DNA from: Streptomyces sp. NK08204
GTDB lineage: Bacteria > Actinomycetota > Actinomycetes > Streptomycetales > Streptomycetaceae
NCBI RefSeq assembly: GCF_020400585.1
Contig: NZ_JAINVF010000004.1
Location: 124,001-188,000 of the forward strand
Length of the DNA: 64,000 nt
Reading direction: 5' to 3'
Positions within the stretch are counted from its first letter, which is position 1. Each line of letters opens with the position of its first letter. The position numbers and the translations under genes are program-made. The notes under the pieces are model-generated. The model ran no database searches and was not told the DNA's origin. It saw only the letters and a program-made list of their open reading frames with translations. This document shows, in pieces, positions 54,537-62,102 of this stretch.

Positions 54537-54734
54537 TCAAGGGGTGCCGTCGGGCAGCTCCTGAGCTTTCTTGGCGAAATCAGGGAAATCGTGGACGAAA
54601 TTGGCTTCGGAGAGGCCGAACCACCGAATGATCTCCAGTGTCTCAGCTCTGCTCTTGGCTATCCGAATATGCGTCTCAAACGCGCTTAAATCTCGCTCCG
54701 AGACCAAGTGGTCGCTGTAGTCCTCTTCGCCCAT
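54537..54734 (-). CDS. Small acidic protein of unknown function
   Basis: A 65-residue frame from ATG 54734 with natural amino-acid composition (MGEEDYSDHLVSERDLSAFETH..., then IIRWFGLSEANFVHDFPDFAKKAQELP). It is helical and acidic without Cys or membrane segments. Its GC content is lower than that of surrounding genes, which suggests recent acquisition. GGGA lies about nine bases upstream. It is the first gene on the minus strand before the sacsin-helicase operon and could be a regulatory or antitoxin-like accessory. No family is recognised. Confidence 0.55.
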   Translation of the reverse strand: MGEEDYSDHLVSERDLSAFETHIRIAKSRAETLEIIRWFGLSEANFVHDFPDFAKKAQELPDGTP

Positions 54735-55177
54735 CGAGTAGTCCCACCCCGCAATGTAGATTTATCGAGTCGCACGGGGCGGTTTTGGGTGTACGTCCCC
54801 CCGCGATCAGGCAGCTTTCTCTGTGAGACGCTTTCCCGTTGATACGCTAGCGGGTCGAAGTCCCGAGCTGCCAGGGTTTTGCTGATTGTTTCTGGATTTG
54901 CGTGTGGGTGTTTCTCACCCTGATGCCGAGTGACGGACGCACTTCTGCCCCGGCCGCCGACCTTCCCGATTTCGGGTCCTGTGAGCGAGGCGGCACTTCC
55001 GCCACCGTGGACGCTATCGACTGCCCCGCAGGCGTGCAACCCCGAACTCCCTTTCGTAGCCGGTGAGTTGACCATCCCCGCTGTAGGGCCCGGCGTAATC
55101 GGCGCCAACGAGTGCAACTCGGGCATTTGGGCGACTGAGTTGATCAGGCTCAGGTGATCAGATGTGGTCAACTCTTG

Positions 55178-55208
55178 TTTGACAGTGCTCGGTTCGTCAA
55201 ATTAGCCT
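55178..55208 (+). promoter_or_regulatory. Promoter and inverted-repeat operator of the HTH-GHKL operon
   Basis: TTGACA (55179-55184) and TAGCCT (55203-55208) are spaced by 18 bp as a plausible -35/-10 pair. TTTGAC (55178-55183) and GTCAAA (55196-55201) form a perfect inverted repeat over it, and a further GTCAA lies just upstream. The first gene's own XRE domain is the obvious candidate ligand. The rest of the low-GC gap 54735-55177 shows no gene. Confidence 0.55.
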
Positions 55209-55263
55209 CTTGGTCTGCCGCGTGCGCCCGGCGCGGGGCTCCGAGGGGAAGAGCAGGTGGCGT

Positions 55264-57405
55264 GTGGAGACAGGTGAGGAGTTCGGGCCCTGGCTGGCCC
55301 GACAGCTCAAGCTCGCGGGGAAGACGCAGGCCGAGCTGGCCGATGAGCTGAATTTGACGCGAGCGGCCGTCTCCGCGTGGATCACCGGAAGGTCGACCCC
55401 CCGTCCGACCGTGATGGCGGACATCGCCAAGGCGCTCGGCACGGACGTCGGCACAGTGCACACCCGCACCACCGACACGCAGGCCGGCCTGCCGATCACC
55501 TGGTACCACCGCCCCGGCTACCCCGACGGCGGTCGTGAGCTGGGCAATGCCGCGGCTTTCGCCTTCGACGCGGACGTGCAGGTGCTCGCTAGGGAGACCT
55601 GCCAGAACAGTCTCGACGAACGACTCACGGAGAACGGACGGCCTGTCAGGGTCCGCTACACCCTGCACGAGCTGACCGGGGAGACGCTCGACGCCTTCCG
55701 TGAAGCGATCCTCTGGAACGACCTCTTCCCCCACTACTCAGCCGTCTCGGAGGGTGCAGGAAACCAAAAGGTCGGTCGCGTCGTGGACGCCGGTGTGCGC
55801 GACATGTACGAGAAGGGCCGTCTGGTCCTGCTGCGGGTCGACGACTACAACGCATCCGGCCTCATCGGCGACGACTATGCGGACGGGAAGTTCGCTGCTG
55901 TCGTCAGGCGCCAACTGGAGAGTCTCAAGTCGACTCATGGCGCCGGCGGCTCCTACGGCTTGGGCAAGGCGACCCTGTGGGCCACGAGCGCCCTGGGGCT
56001 CGTGCTCATCAACTCCACTCTGTCCGTGCCTCATGAGGGGCGGACAGAGCGACGGCTCATCGGCCGGCTCGAGCTGCCCTGGCGGGAGGTGGACGGCCGA
56101 CAGTACGCGGGTCCCGCCTGGTTCGGGCGCCCCGACCCGGACTCGCCCGGTGCCCAGGTCGCTCGCTCCTGGTGGGCGGACGAGGAGACCGTGGCCCGTC
56201 TGCACCTGACCCGGGAGAACGACGAGCCCGGCACCTCCTTCCTCGTTGTCGGGGCGCACGACGTCGCCAGCCTCGACGAGAAGAGGTCGGACGTCGATGA
56301 GGAGGCGATCGACGAGGACGGCGACGAGGACACACGCGACATCAGCCGGATGCACCGCCGTCTGGTCCAGGCACTGGGACGTGACTTCTGGGCCGCGATG
56401 ATCGGTGGCGGCGGCAGGCCACCCCTGTTGGAGGTGTCCGTCCGTTCCCTGCGAAACGGCGACGTGGTCGTTCCGGAGGAGCAGGTGGACCCGTCCGACA
56501 TGCAACCGTCCCGAAGCCGTGCCCTGCGTGCACACTTCGAGGGTGCCACCGTCGATCGGCTCACCGAGGCCGGGCAGGTGGCGGCGCGCAGCGTTCCATT
56601 GAAACTGCCGCTGTCCGGAGGCACTCGGGGCACCCTGGGCACGCACCAAGCGGTCCTGTTGATCACCGATGCCGAGGACAAGGACGGTGCCAAGAACCAG
56701 GTGCACTCGCTGCGTGGCAACCGGATGACGATCAAGAACACGACTGTGCCGAACCTGCCGCTCGGGACCAATCCCTTCCAGGCCGTCCTCCTGGCGGGTG
56801 AGGCTGCCGGGGAGTCGGCCCCCTTCGCGACGGAAGCGGAGGAATTCCTGCGTGCGGCGGAGCCGCCCGAGCACGACCGCTGGGGGCAGACGGAGGAGCT
56901 GACCCTGCGGTGGTCACCCTCCGCCTACCGGCGGATCAACTCGTTGACGAGCGAGGTGAACAAGGCGGTCAAGGAGCTCGTCGCACGACCGAAGCGCAGC
57001 GAGCGCGCGGGCGGGGAGGCGCTGCGCAAGGCGCTCACCGTCAAGACGAAGCCCAAGGCCAAGGCGCCCTCCGGACCGGTGGTTCCCGTGCTGGACGGGC
57101 TCGACGCAACTGTCGGTGAGGGCGGGGAGTGGCGGATTGTTGCCGAAGTGAGCATTCCGCGCGGGGACGAGATCACCCCGATGACGCCGGTTGCCCAGCT
57201 GGACGTGCGATCGGGAGGCCGTCCGCGGCTCGACTGGGCAGAGCTCGTGGCTGTCGAAGGCTGTGAAGTGGAGGACGGCGTGCTGCGGTTCACGCCCGGT
57301 GCCCGCCGGGCGAAGTTCCGCGGATCGACCGATGCCACCAGCCACCCGGTCAGGACCACGCTCACCCGCCTGGTCGTCGAACTCCGCGCGGGCAAGGGGG
57401 AGTGA
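55264..57405 (+). CDS. HTH-GHKL ATPase (MORC/MutL-like) of the methylase-Z1 system
   Basis: A 713-residue protein. Residues about 10-65 form an XRE HTH (LARQLKLAGKTQAELADELNLTRAAVSAWITGRSTPRP). A GHKL ATPase follows: LARETCQNSLDERL (N-box, about 108), LLRVDDYNASGLIGDD (degenerate G1, about 192) and THGAGGSYGLGKATLWATS (ATP lid, about 225-243). The C-terminal half has no recognised domain. GTG 55264 gives a start 16 residues before the HTH; a TTG at 55210 is in frame. GHKL ATPases of this type accompany 5mC methylases, Vsr nucleases and Z1 helicases in defence loci. The fused HTH suggests autoregulation. Confidence 0.8.
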   Translation: METGEEFGPWLARQLKLAGKTQAELADELNLTRAAVSAWITGRSTPRPTVMADIAKALGTDVGTVHTRTTDTQAGLPITWYHRPGYPDGGRELGNAAAFAFDADVQVLARETCQNSLDERLTENGRPVRVRYTLHELTGETLDAFREAILWNDLFPHYSAVSEGAGNQKVGRVVDAGVRDMYEKGRLVLLRVDDYNASGLIGDDYADGKFAAVVRRQLESLKSTHGAGGSYGLGKATLWATSALGLVLINSTLSVPHEGRTERRLIGRLELPWREVDGRQYAGPAWFGRPDPDSPGAQVARSWWADEETVARLHLTRENDEPGTSFLVVGAHDVASLDEKRSDVDEEAIDEDGDEDTRDISRMHRRLVQALGRDFWAAMIGGGGRPPLLEVSVRSLRNGDVVVPEEQVDPSDMQPSRSRALRAHFEGATVDRLTEAGQVAARSVPLKLPLSGGTRGTLGTHQAVLLITDAEDKDGAKNQVHSLRGNRMTIKNTTVPNLPLGTNPFQAVLLAGEAAGESAPFATEAEEFLRAAEPPEHDRWGQTEELTLRWSPSAYRRINSLTSEVNKAVKELVARPKRSERAGGEALRKALTVKTKPKAKAPSGPVVPVLDGLDATVGEGGEWRIVAEVSIPRGDEITPMTPVAQLDVRSGGRPRLDWAELVAVEGCEVEDGVLRFTPGARRAKFRGSTDATSHPVRTTLTRLVVELRAGKGE

Positions 57406-57408
57406 CGC

Positions 57409-58404
57409 GTGAAGATCTACCCGTACAAGCGGCTCAACCGGCCGGTCACGCTCAGGGTGACCGCGGTCTCGCTCAGGCTTTCCGACGGCACCCGCGACCA
57501 GTTGGAGACCTCCGCGTACTCGACTCAGCAGCAGGCCGTCGCGCTCGGCACCGCGGGCCACGCCGATTGGGTGACCGCCACCGTCGGACTGTCCGCGACC
57601 CTGCCGCCCGGCGCGAACGCACCGGACGCGGCCTGGTCCGATCTAGAGGTTCTGGCCGTGCTGACGGACGGTGAGACGAACATCCGCACCTCGGTGCGGC
57701 TCGGACAGGACAAGGAGGACGGCCGGGACTGGTCCGGCTCCCTGGAGGTGCACCGGGACGATCACTTGGGGCGCGCCGCTCTTGCCGTGTGCGCCGTCGC
57801 GACCGTGGACGGGGTACGAGGCCGGGCCATCGCGGAGACCGATCGGAGCTGGGTCATCGACACGGTCTCCGAAGAACCGGTTCGCGGCCTGCAACTGGAC
57901 GTCCAGAAAGCCTCGTTCAGCAGAAGCTCCCGGGAGTGGCTGCACGCGTACGCCGATGCCCCCTGGATCGTGGACACCTCGGCCCGGCTCCCCACCGTGT
58001 TCGTGAACACCGATGTCGAGGGGGTCATGGACCTGCTGGACAGCAGTGGATCCGGCGTGGAGAGCAAGGTGCGTGACCTCCTGGTCGCCCAGATGGCCAC
58101 CGACGTCTGGACCGCGGTGTTCCACGCTGCCATCGGCGATCTGGAGGTTGAACCCGGTGGAGGCCCCGTCTTCCCGACCGACTGGAAGGGTGAGGTGCTG
58201 CGGGAGATGCTCCCCGACGTGGTTCCCGGTGTGCATGTCGAGGATGCCTTGCGAGAGGTCCACCGCCGGCGCACCGGCGACTCGGGTTGGGTGGAACTGC
58301 AGACCCGCATCCACTACGCGGCAGTCCGCCGTGCGGACGCCATGAAGGCGCTCGCCTACGCCGTCCGCAGCCTGGAACAGATGAACCGTGGGAGTGACGC
58401 GTGA
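57409..58404 (+). CDS. Unknown protein of the HTH-GHKL operon
   Basis: The 331-residue product starts at GTG 57409, three bases after the ATPase stop. The N-terminal half (MKIYPYKRLNRPVTLRVTAVSLRLSDGTR..., GDGTRDQ-like loops, DDHLGRAALAVCAVATVDGVRGRAIAETDRSWVIDT) looks beta-rich. The C-terminal half (FVNTDVEGVMDLLDSSGSGVESKVRDLLVAQMATDVWTAVFHAAIGDL) is helical. I recognise no catalytic motif. Its fixed position between the GHKL ATPase and the LWW-motif protein suggests it is a structural subunit of the same complex. Confidence 0.75.
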   Translation: MKIYPYKRLNRPVTLRVTAVSLRLSDGTRDQLETSAYSTQQQAVALGTAGHADWVTATVGLSATLPPGANAPDAAWSDLEVLAVLTDGETNIRTSVRLGQDKEDGRDWSGSLEVHRDDHLGRAALAVCAVATVDGVRGRAIAETDRSWVIDTVSEEPVRGLQLDVQKASFSRSSREWLHAYADAPWIVDTSARLPTVFVNTDVEGVMDLLDSSGSGVESKVRDLLVAQMATDVWTAVFHAAIGDLEVEPGGGPVFPTDWKGEVLREMLPDVVPGVHVEDALREVHRRRTGDSGWVELQTRIHYAAVRRADAMKALAYAVRSLEQMNRGSDA

Positions 58405-59285
58405 TCACCAAGCCGAACCACGTACCGGAGCGCTTGGCGCTGCTCACCGCCTCGGCCGTCGACCCGTTCCTCACCGAGGAACTGCTCAAGGGTGAACAGG
58501 TGCACGGTGGCATCGACCTCGCCAAGGTCGCCGAGCCGCTCCCCGAGGACGACGCCCGGTGGTCGGTCGAGCCGATCCGGGATCTGGTGGAAGACGCCAT
58601 GTTCGAGTTCCGGGAGGACCGTACCCGAGCCGACGCGTGGCTCGCCCCGCGGCTCCATGCCACGCTGCGCCTGACGCGGCGAGAGGCGACCGACAAGCGA
58701 TTGTGGAACCACCTGGCCCTCGCTGTGGCCCCCGACTACGTCGCATGGCGTCACCTGTCGGAGCCGACGGCGAAGAGGCCGGAGAGGCGCATCGCCCCGG
58801 AGCGCTTCCGGGGTGCTGCCGACCGTCAGTGCTTCTCCCGCCTGTGGTGGGCGGCTGAACTCTTCCGGAACGGGCCGGACTATGAACCGGCCGAGGTCGC
58901 CTGCGGAAACCAGGACCTCATTCACACCGTTCTCCGCCTGGAGCTGATCGACCACCGACCCACCGCCCAGGCCATGGTTCGCCTGCTGAAGAGCGGCCGG
59001 GTCACCACCGGGCGGGAGATCACCGGCCTGAGCGCCGCGATCAACGCGGCCGGCGCGACGCTCCTCTACGACGCCCTCGCACCGGACGAACCCCGAGACC
59101 CCGCTCCGCTGCGCGACTGGATCACGGAGGCAGCATCGGCGCCACCGGTCGCGCGGCGTGAACTGCCGAAGGGGCCGGACGAGGCCCCCGTCCCGGAGGA
59201 ATCCGTGGCCGCGCTCACCGAGTACTTCGCGGAGCTGTTCGAGACTGCGCCGGTCAGGGGCCGTGCCGGCGCGGACCTTACTTGA
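58401..59285 (+). CDS. LWW-motif helical protein, possibly DUF6339
   Basis: A 294-residue protein whose GTG start overlaps the previous stop by four bases. It is mostly helical. FRGAADRQCFSRLWWAAELFRNGPDYEPAEVACGNQDLIHTVLRLELIDHRPTAQAMVRLL resembles what I recall of the DUF6339 family, found near methylase/Z1 loci. No nuclease motif is evident. The 3' end overlaps the end of the convergent methyltransferase gene by eight bases. The identification is from memory and is tentative. Confidence 0.65.
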   Translation: MITKPNHVPERLALLTASAVDPFLTEELLKGEQVHGGIDLAKVAEPLPEDDARWSVEPIRDLVEDAMFEFREDRTRADAWLAPRLHATLRLTRREATDKRLWNHLALAVAPDYVAWRHLSEPTAKRPERRIAPERFRGAADRQCFSRLWWAAELFRNGPDYEPAEVACGNQDLIHTVLRLELIDHRPTAQAMVRLLKSGRVTTGREITGLSAAINAAGATLLYDALAPDEPRDPAPLRDWITEAASAPPVARRELPKGPDEAPVPEESVAALTEYFAELFETAPVRGRAGADLT

Positions 59286-60642
59286 CCGACACCTTCTTGC
59301 GCGGGCGCGAGGAGCGTGGAGGCACCTGGTCCTTGGGGTGCGGACATCTGTCAGTGCACGTGTCCGCGGCCCCACAGCCGTGGCTTCGCAGCTTGGCCCG
59401 CTGCTCGTCTGTGGCCGCCGGCCATGGCTTGCGCAGCACCTTCGTGTCGGGTACGGGAAGACCGAGCGCGGCGCTCAGCAGATGCATACCGAACGCGGGC
59501 GGTACGGCGTTGCCCACCTGCTGGGCCTGTGCCGTGCCGGACCACGGATAGTCCGGCGGGAAGCTCTGCAGCATCCCCGCCTCGTTCATGCTGAACCGCG
59601 CACCCTCGTGGACGATGTTCTCATCGAGGTGTTCGAAGACCACGAAGCGGGAGATGCGCCCCGTGACGGTGGCAGCGGGCTGCTGGTCGGTCCGCACCCC
59701 GCGTCGCCCTGGGTTCCCGGAGCTGCCGTAGTTCGAGCGGACCAGGAAGGGAGTGGTCCGTCCGGGATGTGTACCCACGCGGTCGCGGAGCACGTCCCCC
59801 ATCGATCTCCACGACGGCAGGTCCCGATCCGTCTTTCCCTGGCGTTCTTCGGCCTCCGGTGCGGGCTTCTCGTCCAGGGTCGGCTGATGGACCCGACCCT
59901 CGGCCGGGGCATTCCTGCGGTTCCATCCCTTCGGCTCGTAGGCACGGTGGGTCGCCTCAGGAAGTTCGGGCTTACCGAGTCCCCTACGCCGAGCGATCAG
60001 CACCGCACGGGATCGCGTCTGCGGCACCCCGTACGTCTCGGTGGCGAGAACATCGACGACGACGTCGTACTTGGTGCGGTCGCGATCGGGCAGCCCCGTC
60101 TCCATCAGCACCTTGGCGTAATGGTCCCAGACCGGGGCAACCGTGGGCACCTGCTCCAGGACGATGACGTCGTACGGGCGGTTCGCCCGGTTCGGGCTCC
60201 TGGTTGCCTGGATGGCGTAGCGAAGAGGCTCGAGAACCAGGGCGGTGCGCTGGTCGTTGCTGAACTTCTTCAGATCCTCGTCGATCTCCTCGTCGGAGTC
60301 GCCCGCGATCAGTCGATCGATGTACCACTCGACCTTCTTCAGGGCCTCACGGCCCGCGCCGTGTCCGGCCACCGAGTAGGTCTGGCACGGAGGCCCACCG
60401 GCAAGCACGTTGATCTCCGGTGGCAGCGACTCGAAGGCGTCCCGGCGAACCGCGCTCACATCGGCGTGGAGGGTCTCCAGCCCCGCCGCGTACCGGGTCA
60501 GACAGGCGCTCCTGTCCCACTCGATGCCGAGGCTCGGAATGTCGAGCGCGTGCCCGGCGACGTCCAGTCCTCCGGGGCCCGCGAAGAGATCCAGGACAAA
60601 TGGTCTGTCGACGATGGACTGGTGGGGCGCCGCGCTGGTCAT
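59278..60642 (-). CDS. dcm: DNA (cytosine-5) methyltransferase, catalytic motifs intact
   Basis: The 454-residue product has all key C5-methylase motifs: I VLDLFAGPGGLD, IV VLAGGPPCQTYS (nucleophilic Cys86), VI VLEQVP (Glu, with Gln in place of the usual Asn), VIII GVPQTRSRAVLIAR and X QQVGNAVPPAFG. The C-terminus carries HGCGAADTCTDRCPHPKDQ, a possible zinc cluster. An in-frame TTG at 60678 overlaps the neighbouring gene's stop (TTGA) and is an alternative start. It probably protects host DNA or marks the sequence read by the Vsr/Z1 part. Confidence 0.9.
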   Translation of the reverse strand: MTSAAPHQSIVDRPFVLDLFAGPGGLDVAGHALDIPSLGIEWDRSACLTRYAAGLETLHADVSAVRRDAFESLPPEINVLAGGPPCQTYSVAGHGAGREALKKVEWYIDRLIAGDSDEEIDEDLKKFSNDQRTALVLEPLRYAIQATRSPNRANRPYDVIVLEQVPTVAPVWDHYAKVLMETGLPDRDRTKYDVVVDVLATETYGVPQTRSRAVLIARRRGLGKPELPEATHRAYEPKGWNRRNAPAEGRVHQPTLDEKPAPEAEERQGKTDRDLPSWRSMGDVLRDRVGTHPGRTTPFLVRSNYGSSGNPGRRGVRTDQQPAATVTGRISRFVVFEHLDENIVHEGARFSMNEAGMLQSFPPDYPWSGTAQAQQVGNAVPPAFGMHLLSAALGLPVPDTKVLRKPWPAATDEQRAKLRSHGCGAADTCTDRCPHPKDQVPPRSSRPRKKVSVK

Positions 60643-60674
60643 GAGGGTGAAGTCTAGCCGGCCGGGGTGATCGC

Positions 60675-61649
60675 TCAACCAACGCTGAGCGCTTGGGCGA
60701 CGGCTCGTCCCAGAGCCTTCCCGACAGGGGGCGGGGTCGCGTGCCCGACCTGGCGGTACCGGGCGGTCTTGAGCCCGGCGATCTGCCAGGTCGCGGGAAA
60801 GCCTTGCAGCAGCGCCGCCTGCTCGACCGTGAGCTTCACCATATTGTCCCTGCCGAGCTCCGGATCCCAGACGAAGTCCGGACCGGGGACTCGGTCACCC
60901 ACGGTGTGCGCGTTCACGCCCATCGTGGCCCACTTCTTCTTGGCTCTGGTGGGGCCCAGGTCGGCGCCGCCCCGGTTCTTCGACCCTCCCACCAGTGTCG
61001 GAGCAGGCTGATCGGCTTGGGCGGCCCAGCGGGCGGCGTCCGCCCAACCATGTGCGGCCATGGACGGCCCCAATGCGGCACCGACCGTCATCGGTTCACG
61101 TGTCGTCGGTACCGGCGGCCGGAACGCCCCGGCCCACTGTCGCCGGAGAGCCACCAGGACGCCGTGCTTCCGGCTCTGCGGTACGCCGAAGTCGACGGCG
61201 TTCATGACGAACCAGCTGAACGCGTACCCCAAGTGATCCAGTTCGGCACGGACGAAGTCACGGAACCGTCGATGGACGTCCGAGTGGACGAGCTCGGGGA
61301 CGTTCTCGATGAGGACCGCCCGCGGTCTGATCGCGTGCACGAGATAGACGGCCGCTTCCAGCAGCCGTTCTTCCAGACCGGTGTCCACGCGTCGGGCAGT
61401 CGCGCTCGACCTCACTCGCGGCAGGCCCGCCGCGAGGAGGTCCACGTCGTGACTCACGGGGTGCTCGGCCGGATCGAAGTCCAGCAGGTCGGTGTGCAGC
61501 ACGTTCCACTGCGGTCGGTTGGTCCGTAGGGTCGTGACGGCGAGCTCGTCGTCATCCAGCAGCAGGCGGGGCTCGAATCCCGCTTGCTCCAGTCCGAGGG
61601 CGAGGCCGCCCGCTCCGGAGCACACATCGACGAAGGTCAGATCCCCCAC
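60675..61649 (-). CDS. C5-methyltransferase paralogue lacking the catalytic Cys
   Basis: The 324-residue product has motif I (VDVCSGAGGLALGL), motif VI (IENVPEL), motif VIII (GVPQSRKHGVLVAL) and a motif X-like YRQVGHATPPPVGKALG. At motif IV, where GGPPCQ is expected, it has AAGLPRVRSS (residues 73-82) and no Cys. Base flipping and methyl transfer by the usual covalent mechanism are therefore impossible. It still looks able to bind S-adenosylmethionine and perhaps DNA. It probably works with the intact methylase encoded 33 bp downstream. GTG 61649 overlaps the Vsr gene end by thirteen bases. Confidence 0.85.
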   Translation of the reverse strand: MGDLTFVDVCSGAGGLALGLEQAGFEPRLLLDDDELAVTTLRTNRPQWNVLHTDLLDFDPAEHPVSHDVDLLAAGLPRVRSSATARRVDTGLEERLLEAAVYLVHAIRPRAVLIENVPELVHSDVHRRFRDFVRAELDHLGYAFSWFVMNAVDFGVPQSRKHGVLVALRRQWAGAFRPPVPTTREPMTVGAALGPSMAAHGWADAARWAAQADQPAPTLVGGSKNRGGADLGPTRAKKKWATMGVNAHTVGDRVPGPDFVWDPELGRDNMVKLTVEQAALLQGFPATWQIAGLKTARYRQVGHATPPPVGKALGRAVAQALSVG

Positions 61650-62080
61650 TGCTTCCCCCTCCGCGTGCGTTCCGCCAGACGCTGCTCCACAGCGGCTCTG
61701 ACCCGTACAGTCACTTCCTCGGGGGCCTCATGCTCCCAGAACCGCAACACCGTCCACCCCTGCGCGGTCAGGTGCTCAGTCGTCTCCCGATCGCGGGCCA
61801 TGTTCCGGGCGAGCTTCTGGCGCCACCACTCGGCGTTGGCTTTCGGCTGCGTGGCGTGTTCGGGGCACCCGTGCCAGAAGCACCCGTCGATCAGGACGGC
61901 GACCTTGGCCCGGGTGAACGCCACGTCGATTCTTCGTCGCGCCATGCCCGGCACCGGGTACTCCACGCGATAGCGCAGGCCGGCCGCGTGCAGCATGCGT
62001 CGTACGGCCAGCTCGGCGTTCGTGTCCTTGCTGGCCTGACGGGACATGCGCGCTGAGACGCCGGGCGAGGAGGGCCTCAC
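61637..62080 (-). CDS. vsr: Vsr-type mismatch/very short patch endonuclease
   Basis: The 147-residue product begins PSSPGVSARMSRQASKDTNAELAVRRMLHAAGLRYRV. The catalytic part is RRIDVAFTRAKVAVLIDGCFWHGCPEH, with Asp, FWH and Cys/His zinc ligands, then WWRQKLARNMARDRETTEHL and VLRFWEHE. This is the Vsr fold (PD-(D/E)xK). Vsr enzymes nick at T-G mismatches arising from 5-methylcytosine deamination. In defence loci of this kind a restriction role is also possible. GTG 62080 is chosen to include the conserved SSPGVSARM stretch; ATG 62047 would truncate it. Confidence 0.9.
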   Translation of the reverse strand: MRPSSPGVSARMSRQASKDTNAELAVRRMLHAAGLRYRVEYPVPGMARRRIDVAFTRAKVAVLIDGCFWHGCPEHATQPKANAEWWRQKLARNMARDRETTEHLTAQGWTVLRFWEHEAPEEVTVRVRAAVEQRLAERTRRGKQWGI

Positions 62081-62102
62081 GTTGTCCAATGGTGTCGCGC
62101 CT

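Noticed and set aside
55168..55734. 188-aa open frame antisense to the HTH-GHKL gene start
   Set aside because: It covers the promoter palindrome and gives an unstructured translation, while the sense frame has a clear HTH domain.
42567..61649. Calling the whole island a canonical DISARM
   Set aside because: DrmC (phospholipase-D type), DrmD and DrmE were not found, and the methylases lie in another operon with Vsr and Z1. Only DrmA and DrmB can be supported.
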